Made by a program: the position numbers and the translations under genes
Assembly (NCBI GenBank): GCA_018674025.1
Contig: JABHBC010000022.1
Span: forward strand, 1-11,339
Origin: Flavobacteriaceae bacterium
GTDB taxonomy: Bacteria > Bacteroidota > Bacteroidia > Flavobacteriales > Flavobacteriaceae
DNA length: 11,339 bases
Reading direction: 5' to 3'
Notes under the pieces: generated by a model
What the model was told of the DNA's origin: nothing
Databases searched by the model: none
What the model saw: only the letters and a program-made list of their open reading frames with translations
Shown: piece by piece, positions 1 to 6,876 of the stretch
Layout: the number at the start of each line of letters is the position of its first letter
Position numbering within the stretch: position 1 is the stretch's first letter

Positions 1-568
1 ATGTGAGACCAATGCTAAAATCTCCTGGACACAAGTTGAGACTGGCAGTGCTGTAACATGGAAATACCCTTCTTGTATCCTCAAAGGCAACAATTCAATT
101 GGAGAGTTTTATTCAATAGCTGTAACAAATAATTATCAACAAGCTGATACAGGAACAAAAATGATTCATATTGGTAAAAACACAAAGTCAACAATCATAT
201 CCAAAGGCATCTCTGCTGGAAAGTCACAAAATAGCTACAGAGGTTTAGTAAAAATTAATTCCAGAGCTGAAAATGCTAGAAATTTCTCTCAGTGTGACAG
301 TCTACTTATGGGTAATGAATGTGGGGCTCATACATTCCCCTACATCGAAGCTAAAAATAAAACAGCACAGATTGAGCACGAGGCAACAACAAGTAAAATT
401 GGTGAAGATCAAATTTTCTACTGTAATCAAAGGGGAATTGATACTGAAAAAGCAATAGCATTAATCGTTAATGGTTTTAGTAAAGATGTATTAAATAAAC
501 TACCTATGGAGTTTGCTGTTGAAGCTCAAAAACTATTGGAAATTTCACTAGAAGGCTCTGTTGGATAA
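1..568 (+). CDS. sufB: Fe-S cluster assembly scaffold protein SufB, 3' part only
   Basis: This is the C-terminal 188 residues of SufB; the reading frame is already open at base 2 and the true start lies off the left edge (the ATG at 161 is an internal Met). SufB is the scaffold subunit of the cytoplasmic SufBCD complex, where a nascent Fe-S cluster is built. The segment is a strongly conserved part of the family: ISWTQVETGSAVTWKYPSC near the left edge, then QCDSLLMG with the Cys at 293-295 (the position of E. coli SufB Cys405, which receives sulfur from SufE), CGAHTFPY, and the Glu-His-Glu triad at 374-382 needed for cluster assembly. The C-terminus EAQKLLEISLEGSVG is the normal family end, so the gene is intact here. 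It heads the visible suf operon; the promoter is outside the window. Identification is very secure from family knowledge. Confidence 0.97.
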   Translation, partial: CETNAKISWTQVETGSAVTWKYPSCILKGNNSIGEFYSIAVTNNYQQADTGTKMIHIGKNTKSTIISKGISAGKSQNSYRGLVKINSRAENARNFSQCDSLLMGNECGAHTFPYIEAKNKTAQIEHEATTSKIGEDQIFYCNQRGIDTEKAIALIVNGFSKDVLNKLPMEFAVEAQKLLEISLEGSVG

Positions 569-581
569 AAAAAATTTTAAT

Positions 582-947
582 ATGAAAATCTATAAAATAT
601 TAATACTCTTTTTGCTTATCACATTTAGTTGTGATTCTAAACAGGATAAAGTTGTTTCAAATGAAGTTGTTGAAACAAAAAATAACGATTTGATTATATT
701 ATCAGGAGATTATGTTTTTTACAATAATGCAGCAGTATTACAAACTAACAAGAATGTCTATGGAATTATTATTAATGAAAAGGTTAATGAATTAAATGAA
801 AAATTGTCTTCAATCAAAAAAGATGAATTTGATTTCATCCCAGTTATTCTTAAGGGAAGATTGAAAAATAAAGATAAAAATGATGAGGGATGGTCAGTGA
901 AATTAGAAATTACAGAAATAGTTGAAATTATTAATAAAGAAAAATAA
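582..947 (+). CDS. small predicted lipoprotein of unknown function within the suf operon
   Basis: A 121-residue protein whose function I cannot name. The ATG at 582 is chosen because it opens a classic short lipoprotein signal: MKIYK, a hydrophobic run, then ITFSC with the lipidated Cys at residue 17, followed by DSKQDK. A TTG at 561 would add seven residues and overlap sufB, and is less likely. The mature part is about 100 residues, highly charged, with an apparent beta-rich core (SGDYVFYNNAAVLQTNKNVYG, then IINEKVNELNEKL, FIPVILKGRL, and WSVKLEITEIVEI at the end) that looks like a small barrel, though this is inference. There are no Cys besides the lipid Cys and no obvious metal-binding motif. 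It starts 13 bases after sufB and ends 3 bases before sufC, so it is almost surely co-transcribed. I recall similar unnamed proteins beside sufB and sufC in other flavobacteria, which cannot be verified here. It should sit in the cell envelope, unlike its cytoplasmic neighbours. Confidence 0.85.
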   Translation: MKIYKILILFLLITFSCDSKQDKVVSNEVVETKNNDLIILSGDYVFYNNAAVLQTNKNVYGIIINEKVNELNEKLSSIKKDEFDFIPVILKGRLKNKDKNDEGWSVKLEITEIVEIINKEK

Positions 948-950
948 GTT

Positions 951-1703
951 ATGTTAAGTATTAAGAATTTACATGCTAAAGTTGAAGATAAAAATATTTT
1001 AAATGGCATCAATCTAGAGGTAAAAGCTGGAGAAGTGCATGCTATAATGGGCCCTAATGGATCTGGGAAAAGCACTCTAGCATCTATTATTGCTGGAAAA
1101 GAAGAATATGAAATTACAAATGGTGATATTGATTTAAATGGAGAATCTATTGAAGACTTATCCGCAGAAGAAAGAGCTCACAAAGGTATTTTTCTTTCAT
1201 TCCAATATCCAGTTGAAATTCCTGGAGTTTCTGTAACTAACTTCATTAAGACAGCGATTAATGAAACAAGAAAAGCAAAAGGACAAGAAGAAATGCCTGC
1301 CAAAGAAATGCTTAAACTTTTGAAAGATAAATCTAATCTTTTAGAAATTGATAGAAAGTTTTTATCTAGATCTATTAATGACGGATTTTCTGGGGGAGAG
1401 AAAAAGAGAAATGAAATTTTTCAAATGGCAATGTTAGATCCTAGTGTAGCAATTTTAGATGAAACTGATTCTGGATTATATATTGATGCCTTAAGAATTG
1501 TAGCCAACGGAGTTAATAAATTAAAAAGTTCTAAAAATGCAGTAATTCTAATAACACATTACCAAAGATTATTAGATTATATAGTCCCAGATCATGTACA
1601 TGTTTTATATAATGGGAAAATTGTCAAATCAGGTAATAAAGATTTAGCATTAGAGCTAGAAGCAAAAGGTTATGATTGGATTAAAGAAGAAGTAAAAAAC
1701 TAA
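951..1703 (+). CDS. sufC: Fe-S cluster assembly ATPase SufC
   Basis: SufC is the ABC-type ATPase subunit of the cytoplasmic SufBCD complex; ATP-driven dimerisation reshapes SufB and SufD so that a cluster can form. At 250 residues it has normal family length. Walker A is GPNGSGKST at residues 34-42, the Q-loop Gln is residue 85, the signature is FSGGE at 146-150, Walker B is AILDE at 167-171 with catalytic Glu171, and the switch His is residue 203 in ITHY. The family phrase ETDSGLDIDAL is here ETDSGLYIDAL: the D-loop Asp is replaced by Tyr177 (codon TAT at 1479-1481), a one-base change from GAT. All other motifs are intact and the frame is undisturbed, so the protein is probably functional, or the base is an error. 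It lies 3 bases after the lipoprotein gene and 4 bases before sufD. Confidence 0.97.
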   Translation: MLSIKNLHAKVEDKNILNGINLEVKAGEVHAIMGPNGSGKSTLASIIAGKEEYEITNGDIDLNGESIEDLSAEERAHKGIFLSFQYPVEIPGVSVTNFIKTAINETRKAKGQEEMPAKEMLKLLKDKSNLLEIDRKFLSRSINDGFSGGEKKRNEIFQMAMLDPSVAILDETDSGLYIDALRIVANGVNKLKSSKNAVILITHYQRLLDYIVPDHVHVLYNGKIVKSGNKDLALELEAKGYDWIKEEVKN

Positions 1704-1707
1704 ATAA

Positions 1708-3021
1708 ATGGATTTAAAAGAAAAACTAGTTTCCTCCTTCATAGCTTTTGAAAATCAAGTCGATATAGACAGTTATGTCCATGACATCAGAACAGAGGCT
1801 ATTAAAAATTTTGAAAGTATAGGCTTTCCAACAAAAAAAAATGAATCCTGGAAATATACTTCTTTAAAACAAGTTTTAGATACTGATTATAGCATTTTTC
1901 CAAGTAAAAACACAGCTCTTGTTTATTCTAAAATTGAAAAATATTTGATTGATGATATAGATAGTTATAAAATTATTTTCGTTGATGGCATATATAGCTC
2001 TCACTTATCAGAAACTACTCATGAAGGAATGGATATTTGTTTAATGTCTTCAGTTTTGAATAAACCTAAATATGCTCCAATTATAGAAAATTATTTTAAT
2101 AAAGCATTAAAAAAAGATGGTATTAGCGATTTAAATACTGCATTTTCAAAAGAAGGAGCGTTCATTCACATTCCTAAAAATAAACTTGTTGAAAAGCCAA
2201 TTCAAATTATTCATTTTAATAGTGGCAATGAAAGTTCTTTAATGCTGCAACCTAGAAATCTAATAATTGTTGACGAAAACTCTCAACTACAAATTATTGA
2301 AAGACATCAAAATCTGAACGAAAATGAAGTTTTAACAAATTCAGTAACTGAGATATTTGTAAACCCAAAATCTATAGTAGATTACTATAAAATTCAAAAC
2401 GACAATAAGCAAGCTTCGATAATAGATACGACATCAATTGTTCAAGAACATAATAGCGTATGTACTTTACATACATTTTCATTTGGCGGAAAACTTACAA
2501 GAAACAATCTTACTTTTTCTCAAAAAGGAGAGCATATCGAATCCATAATGAAGGGGATTACAATTATTGAAGAAAAACAACATGTAGATCACAATACGCT
2601 AGTTCATCATATAAAACCAAATTGCGAAAGTCATCAAGACTATAAAGGTATTTTTGACGATAGCTCTACAGGAGTGTTTAATGGTACAGTTGTTGTGGAA
2701 AAAGAAGCTCAAAAAACAAATGCTTTTCAAGCGAATAATAATGTGTTGTTAAGTGATAAAGCCTCAATTAACACTAAACCTCAACTTGAGATTTTTGCCG
2801 ATGATGTAAAATGTTCTCATGGGTGTACCATTGGTCAACTAGATAAAAATGCTCTTTTTTATCTAAAATCAAGAGGTATTCCTGAAAAAGAAGCTAAAGC
2901 TTTATTAATGTATGGTTTTGCAAACAATGTTATGCAAAGTGTAAAAATTCCAGAATTAAAAAATAGAATTACTAATATAATTGCTGGAAAATTAGGTGTG
3001 AATATTGGGTTTAATTTATAA
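1708..3021 (+). CDS. sufD: Fe-S cluster assembly protein SufD
   Basis: SufD is the SufB paralogue that completes the SufBC2D scaffold and is needed for iron acquisition into the cluster. The 437-residue protein has the expected layout: a helical N-terminal domain (to about residue 110, with FPTKKNESWKYTSL at 40-53), a central parallel beta-helix, and a C-terminal helical domain. The diagnostic segment is DDVKCSHGCTIGQLD at 365-379, followed by FYLKSRGIPEKEAKALLMYGF, which parallels FYCNQRGIDTEKAIALIVNGF in SufB. His371 in that segment corresponds to E. coli SufD His360, which lies opposite SufB Cys405 at the proposed cluster-building site. The ATG at 1708 follows sufC after 4 bases and gives a normal N-terminus. 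Its stop directly abuts the sufS start, so translation is likely coupled. Confidence 0.96.
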   Translation: MDLKEKLVSSFIAFENQVDIDSYVHDIRTEAIKNFESIGFPTKKNESWKYTSLKQVLDTDYSIFPSKNTALVYSKIEKYLIDDIDSYKIIFVDGIYSSHLSETTHEGMDICLMSSVLNKPKYAPIIENYFNKALKKDGISDLNTAFSKEGAFIHIPKNKLVEKPIQIIHFNSGNESSLMLQPRNLIIVDENSQLQIIERHQNLNENEVLTNSVTEIFVNPKSIVDYYKIQNDNKQASIIDTTSIVQEHNSVCTLHTFSFGGKLTRNNLTFSQKGEHIESIMKGITIIEEKQHVDHNTLVHHIKPNCESHQDYKGIFDDSSTGVFNGTVVVEKEAQKTNAFQANNNVLLSDKASINTKPQLEIFADDVKCSHGCTIGQLDKNALFYLKSRGIPEKEAKALLMYGFANNVMQSVKIPELKNRITNIIAGKLGVNIGFNL

Positions 3022-4251
3022 ATGAAAAAAAATATACATACAAATATTGATCAAATAAGAAACGATTTTCCTATTCTTAAAAGAAAAGTAAATGGTCAAA
3101 ATTTAATATATTTTGATAATGCTGCTACTTCTCAAACTCCACAAATAGTAATTGATTCAATTGCTGATTATTATTCAAAATACAATTCAAATATTCATAG
3201 AGGAGTTCACTTTTTAAGTCAAGAGGCTACTGATGCTTATGAAAAATCTAGAGTTAAATTTCAAAAACACTTCAATGCTGATAATTCATATGAAATAATA
3301 TTTACATCTGGAACTACACACAGTATTAACATAGTTGCAAATGGATTCAAAAAGATATTGAAAAAAAATGATGAGATTATCATTTCTCAATTAGAGCATC
3401 ATAGTAACATAGTTCCTTGGCAAATGCTTTGTGAAGAAACTGGAGCAAAAATAAAAGTTATACCAATTGACAATAATGGTGAATTAATTATTGACAAATT
3501 CGAAAATCTCCTAAATTCAAAAACTAAATTAGTGTTTGTTAATCATGTATCAAATGCACTTGGGATTGTAAATCCAATTAAGCATATAATTAAAAAAGCA
3601 CATGAATTTAATGCAATTGTTTTAGTAGATGGCGCTCAAGCAACTCCACATATGAAAATTGATGTTGTTGATCTAGATGTGGACTTTTATGTTACCTCTA
3701 CTCATAAAATATGTGGCCCTACCGGAGTTGGAATACTTTACGGTAAGGAAAAGTGGTTAAATAAAATTCCTCCTTTTTTAGGTGGTGGAGAAATGATCGA
3801 TCAAGTTACTTTTGAAAAATCAACATATGCTGGTCTTCCAAATAAATTTGAAGCTGGGACTCCGAATATTAGTGGGGTAATTGCATCTGGAATTGGAATA
3901 GATTATTTAAATTCAATTGGACTCGAAGAGATTTACAAATACGAAAATGAATTGCTAGAATATGCAACTAAGAAGCTGCTACTAATTAAAGATTTAAAGA
4001 TTTACGGGTTTTCTACAAAAAAAACATCCGTAATATCTTTTAATGTTGGCAATATACATCCTTATGACATTGGCTCTATTCTAGATAAATTTGGAATAGC
4101 TACAAGAACTGGACAACTCTGTGCTCAACCAATAATGGATTATTTTAAAATCCCTGGCACTATAAGAGTTTCATTTAGTTTTTATAACACAAAAGAAGAG
4201 ATTGATGAATTTATTAAAGCACTTCACAAAGCAATTTTAATGCTTTCTTAA
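3022..4251 (+). CDS. sufS: cysteine desulfurase SufS (group II)
   Basis: SufS is a PLP-dependent enzyme that converts L-cysteine to L-alanine and holds the sulfur as a persulfide for transfer to SufE. The 409 residues match the SufS/CsdA class: YFDNAATSQTP at 30-40, NIHRGVHFLS at 57-66, TSGTTHSIN at 95-103, LEHHSNIVPW at 124-133, VDGAQATPH at 202-210, and the PLP Schiff-base Lys229 in STHKICGPTG. The catalytic Cys is residue 367 in RTGQLCAQPIMDYF. The commoner form of that loop is RTGHHCAQP, so the two His before the Cys are Gln-Leu here. There is no long insert as in group I enzymes (NifS/IscS). The ATG immediately follows the sufD stop. Downstream there is a 77-base gap before sufE, the only sizeable break in the cluster. 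Confidence 0.96.
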   Translation: MKKNIHTNIDQIRNDFPILKRKVNGQNLIYFDNAATSQTPQIVIDSIADYYSKYNSNIHRGVHFLSQEATDAYEKSRVKFQKHFNADNSYEIIFTSGTTHSINIVANGFKKILKKNDEIIISQLEHHSNIVPWQMLCEETGAKIKVIPIDNNGELIIDKFENLLNSKTKLVFVNHVSNALGIVNPIKHIIKKAHEFNAIVLVDGAQATPHMKIDVVDLDVDFYVTSTHKICGPTGVGILYGKEKWLNKIPPFLGGGEMIDQVTFEKSTYAGLPNKFEAGTPNISGVIASGIGIDYLNSIGLEEIYKYENELLEYATKKLLLIKDLKIYGFSTKKTSVISFNVGNIHPYDIGSILDKFGIATRTGQLCAQPIMDYFKIPGTIRVSFSFYNTKEEIDEFIKALHKAILMLS

Positions 4252-4268
4252 ATAAAAAAATAGTACAA

Positions 4269-4299
4269 TATTCAATACTTTAAATTGAATAATCTTTTT
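4269..4299 (+). terminator. weak AT-rich hairpin with T-tract between sufS and sufE
   Basis: TATTCAAT at 4269-4276 and ATTGAATA at 4284-4291 form a perfect 8-base inverted repeat around a 7-base loop, followed by TC and five T at 4295-4299. The layout is that of an intrinsic terminator or a partial attenuator in the sufS-sufE gap. The stem has only two G-C pairs, so it would be weak, and such palindromes arise by chance in AT-rich spacers. If real, it could lower expression of sufE and the genes after it relative to sufBCDS. Confidence 0.3.
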
Positions 4300-4328
4300 G
4301 TTATCGTATTTTTACTAAAATTATAAGC

Positions 4329-4757
4329 TTGAAAATAAAACAAATACAAGACGAGATAATAGACGAATTTGCAATGTTTGATGATTGGATGCAGAGGTAT
4401 GAATATATGATTGATTTAGGGAAATCCTTACCTTTAATTGATGAAAAATTTAAAACAGATGAATATCTAGTAAATGGTTGTCAAAGTAAAGTTTGGGTAA
4501 AAGCCGAACTTGTTAATAAACAAATAGTGTTCAAGGCAGATAGTGATGCGATCATAAGTAAAGGGATTATTGCAATTTTAATCAGAGTATTTTCTCATCA
4601 TGAACCTAATGAAATAATAGAAGCTAATACAGATTTTATAGATAAAATTGGACTAAAAGATCATCTTTCGCCAAACAGAGCAAATGGTCTTTCAAGTATG
4701 ATTAAACAATTAAAATTATACGCTTTAGCTTATCAAACAAAAATAAATAATGAGTAA
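4329..4757 (+). CDS. sufE: sulfur acceptor protein SufE
   Basis: SufE is the small cytoplasmic partner that takes persulfide sulfur from the SufS Cys, stimulates the desulfurase and hands the sulfur to SufB. The 142-residue product has the family core: EFAMFDDWMQRYEYMIDLGK at 13-32, LPLIDEKFKT at 34-43 and VNGCQSKVW at 48-56, with acceptor Cys51 at the same number as in E. coli SufE. The start is TTG: the upstream in-frame stop is at 4290-4292, no ATG lies between, and the first ATG downstream is codon 16, which would remove conserved N-terminal helix sequence (IQDEIIDEF). The TTG at 4329 restores the expected IKQIQDEI opening. It follows sufS after a gap with a possible hairpin and overlaps the next gene by 8 bases (ATGAGTAA). 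Confidence 0.94.
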   Translation: MKIKQIQDEIIDEFAMFDDWMQRYEYMIDLGKSLPLIDEKFKTDEYLVNGCQSKVWVKAELVNKQIVFKADSDAIISKGIIAILIRVFSHHEPNEIIEANTDFIDKIGLKDHLSPNRANGLSSMIKQLKLYALAYQTKINNE

Positions 4758-5076
4758 AGAAAATTTTGATCCAAATATTTTAGGTGAAAAAATTGTTAAG
4801 GTTTTAAAAACAGTTTTTGACCCTGAAATTCCTGTTGATATATATGAGTTAGGTCTAATCTATGATGTAATGATTAATGAAGATAGAGATGTTAAAATTT
4901 TAATGACTTTAACCACTCCAAATTGTCCAGTCGCAGAATCATTACCGTTAGATGTTGAAAATAAAGTTAAATCAATGGAGGAAGTTAATGACGCTGAAGT
5001 TGAAATTACTTTTGATCCTCCCTGGTCTCAAGATTTAATGAGTGATGAGGCAAAATTAGAAATAGGAATTTTATAA
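4750..5076 (+). CDS. SUF-associated DUF59/MIP18-family Fe-S assembly protein (SufT-like)
   Basis: A 108-residue cytoplasmic protein of the MIP18/DUF59 family, in the SUF-associated subgroup. The family signature DPEIPVDIYELGLIYDV lies at 24-40 and the conserved Cys59 is in TTPNCPVAESL (55-65). The end, DPPWSQDLMSDEAKLEIG at 89-106, is also typical. Family members such as SufT and the eukaryotic CIA factor MIP18 act in Fe-S protein maturation or cluster delivery; this exact protein's step is inferred. The ATG sits inside the last codons of sufE (8-base overlap), so its translation is probably coupled to sufE. I would call it sufT by analogy, but leave the symbol empty because that name is used for more than one architecture. 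Confidence 0.92.
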   Translation: MSKENFDPNILGEKIVKVLKTVFDPEIPVDIYELGLIYDVMINEDRDVKILMTLTTPNCPVAESLPLDVENKVKSMEEVNDAEVEITFDPPWSQDLMSDEAKLEIGIL

Positions 5077-5094
5077 ATACTCTACATAAAGTAA

Positions 5095-5598
5095 ATGTCA
5101 AAGGAAATTATAAATAGAGTTGCCAATAGTAAGATTATCACAATTGACTTAGAAGATTACTATCCTAATGGTCAAAGACATTTATTAGATATTAAAAACT
5201 GGCTTTATAAAGGTTTGGTTTTAAGAGAAAAAGAGTTTAGATCATTTGTTGAGAATTTTGACTGGGCTAAATTTAATGACGGTTATGTTGCTGTTTTTTG
5301 TAGTAGTGGCGCTATAATTCCAACCTGGGCTTATCTGCTTATTGCTACTAAATTAAAAGACAATTGCCTTATGAATATTGTTGGAGATTTAGATTACTTA
5401 GAAAAACAAATCTTTTCAGAAATTATAAAATCAATAGATTTTTCAAACTTAAATGATAAGTCGATTGTTATAAAAGGGTGTTCAAAAAAAAATATTCCAA
5501 TTGATGCCTACTCACAATTAATAAACAGATTAAAACCAATTGCTAAAAGAATTATGTTTGGCGAAGCTTGTTCAACTGTCCCATTATTTAAAAAGTAA
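5095..5598 (+). CDS. DUF2480 family protein, last gene of the suf cluster
   Basis: A 167-residue soluble protein with no signal peptide or membrane segment. I recognise the DUF2480 family, known mainly from Bacteroidota, where it commonly lies at the end of suf operons. Recognisable pieces are NRVANSKIITIDLEDYYP at 7-24, LDIKNWLYKGLVLREKEFR at 31-49, AVFCSSGAIIPTWAYLLI at 66-83, VIKGCS at 125-130 and FGEACSTVPLFKK at the C-terminus (155-167). Of the four Cys (69, 91, 129, 159), those in GCS and GEACSTVP look most conserved from memory; they could bind metal or sulfur, but this is inference. The molecular function is unknown. It starts 18 bases after the DUF59 gene, and its stop is one base from that of the convergent hflX, marking the end of the operon. 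No clear terminator hairpin is seen at the junction. Confidence 0.88.
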   Translation: MSKEIINRVANSKIITIDLEDYYPNGQRHLLDIKNWLYKGLVLREKEFRSFVENFDWAKFNDGYVAVFCSSGAIIPTWAYLLIATKLKDNCLMNIVGDLDYLEKQIFSEIIKSIDFSNLNDKSIVIKGCSKKNIPIDAYSQLINRLKPIAKRIMFGEACSTVPLFKK

Positions 5599-5599
5599 A

Positions 5600-6805
5600 T
5601 TAACAGTCTGGGTATAAGAACTTATTGTAAGGAAATCTTGTGATATGAATTTTTCTAACTTCAGAGTACAAACAATTTTTTAAATCATTTATATTTTCAT
5701 TATTTAAAGCGGAAATAAATCTAACCTGATCATCACTATTACTCATCCAGGTATTTTTCCAATCGTCTAAGTTATAATTAGACTTATCTCTGACTGCAAT
5801 CAGATCTTCCTCATCAAATTCTTCAAATGAGTAATTGTCAATTTTATTAAAGACCATGATAGTTGGTTTATCAGAGCTTTTAATCTCTTCAAGAATCTTT
5901 TCAACTGATTCTACATGCTCCTCAAAATTTGAATGTGAAATATCAACAACATGTATCAATAAATCTGCTTCCCTCACTTCATCCAAAGTACTTTTAAAAG
6001 ATTCAATTAACTGTGTTGGCAGTTTTCTTATAAAACCTACTGTGTCACTCATTAAAAAAGGAAGGTTTTTAACAACAACTTTTCTTACAGTAGTATCTAA
6101 AGTGGCAAACAGCTTGTCTTCAGCGAACACTTTTGATTTACTTAAAACGTTCATCAAGGTTGACTTCCCTACATTTGTATATCCAACTAAAGCAACTCTT
6201 ATCATCTTGCCTCTGTTGCCTCTTTGGATATGCATTTGTTTGTCTATGTTCTTAATTTTCTTTTTTAATAAAGAGATTTTATCTCTAACAATTCTTCTAT
6301 CAGTTTCAATTTCTGTTTCTCCTGGACCTCTCATTCCAATACCCCCTTTTTGTCTTTCAAGATGAGTCCACATACCTTTTAATCTAGGTAACAAATATTG
6401 ACATTGAGCTAACTCAACCTGTGTTCTGGCATAACTTGTTGTAGCTCTTTGAGCAAAAATATCTAATATTAAATTTGTTCTATCAAGAATTTTACAATTA
6501 AAAATTTTACTAATATTTCTTTCTTGTGCAGGAGATAATTCATCATCGAATATTATGGTCTGAACTTTTACAACATTAATAAAATCAAGTACTTCTTTAA
6601 TTTTTCCACTGCCTAAAAATGTTTTTGGATTTGGAGTTTCTAAATTTTGTGTAAAGCGCTTTACAACAGCACCTCCGGCAGTAGTTGTTAAAAACTCTAG
6701 CTCATCAAGATATTCTTTAGACTTTTCTTTGTCTTGATCACGAGTTATAACTCCAATTAAAATGGTATTTTCCAAGATTTTTGATATTCTGAAGTAAATG
6801 TACAA
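5600..6805 (-). CDS. hflX: GTPase HflX
   Basis: HflX is a ribosome-binding GTPase that in studied bacteria splits stalled or heat-damaged ribosomes. The 401-residue open frame shows the N-terminal HflX domain (ETPNPKTFLGSGKI at 56-69, FDDELSPAQERNI at 86-98, then IFAQRATTSYARTQVELAQ), the linker GGIGMRGPGETEIETDRR at 154-171, and the G domain: G1 GYTNVGKST at 208-216, G3 DTVGF at 254-258, G4 NKID at 320-323, G5 SAL at 365-367. The first possible start in the open frame is TTG at 6805. A second TTG at codon 11 (6775-6773) would give 391 residues beginning MLENTILIGVIT, closer to the usual family N-terminus, and is the more likely start; no ATG is available nearby. It is convergent with the suf cluster and divergent from the secreted-protein gene at 6877. 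There is no functional link to either neighbour. Confidence 0.95.
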   Translation of the reverse strand: MYIYFRISKILENTILIGVITRDQDKEKSKEYLDELEFLTTTAGGAVVKRFTQNLETPNPKTFLGSGKIKEVLDFINVVKVQTIIFDDELSPAQERNISKIFNCKILDRTNLILDIFAQRATTSYARTQVELAQCQYLLPRLKGMWTHLERQKGGIGMRGPGETEIETDRRIVRDKISLLKKKIKNIDKQMHIQRGNRGKMIRVALVGYTNVGKSTLMNVLSKSKVFAEDKLFATLDTTVRKVVVKNLPFLMSDTVGFIRKLPTQLIESFKSTLDEVREADLLIHVVDISHSNFEEHVESVEKILEEIKSSDKPTIMVFNKIDNYSFEEFDEEDLIAVRDKSNYNLDDWKNTWMSNSDDQVRFISALNNENINDLKNCLYSEVRKIHITRFPYNKFLYPDC

Positions 6806-6846
6806 ATATGAATTAAAAATTTACACTCTTTATAACATGTATTTAC

Positions 6847-6854
6847 TATCTTTA
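6847..6854 (+). promoter_or_regulatory. possible -7 element upstream of the secreted modular protein gene
   Basis: TATCTTTA matches the Bacteroidota -7 consensus TAnnTTTG at five of the six fixed positions and lies 22 bases before the ATG at 6877. No convincing TTG-type -33 element is seen 19-21 bases upstream, so this is a weak call in an AT-rich 71-base divergent spacer. Confidence 0.25.
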
Positions 6855-6876
6855 AAAACATAAAAAAAATTCATTT

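Noticed and set aside
161..568. Separate 135-residue gene starting at the ATG at 161
   Set aside because: The frame is open back to base 2 and encodes conserved SufB sequence upstream; the ATG is an internal Met (GTKMIHIGKNT).
561..581. TTG start for the lipoprotein, overlapping sufB
   Set aside because: It would put seven charged or polar residues before a good lipoprotein signal that begins at the ATG at 582.
758..1075. Minus-strand open frame across the lipoprotein and the start of sufC
   Set aside because: It is antisense to two supported genes, including the Walker A region of sufC, and has no recognisable protein features.
5590..5610. Bidirectional terminator between the DUF2480 gene and hflX
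   Set aside because: The stops are one base apart and no inverted repeat with a T-tract is visible at the junction.
5835..6365. Plus-strand open frame of 176 codons inside hflX
   Set aside because: It lies antisense to the HflX G domain; its composition reflects the complementary strand of a real gene.
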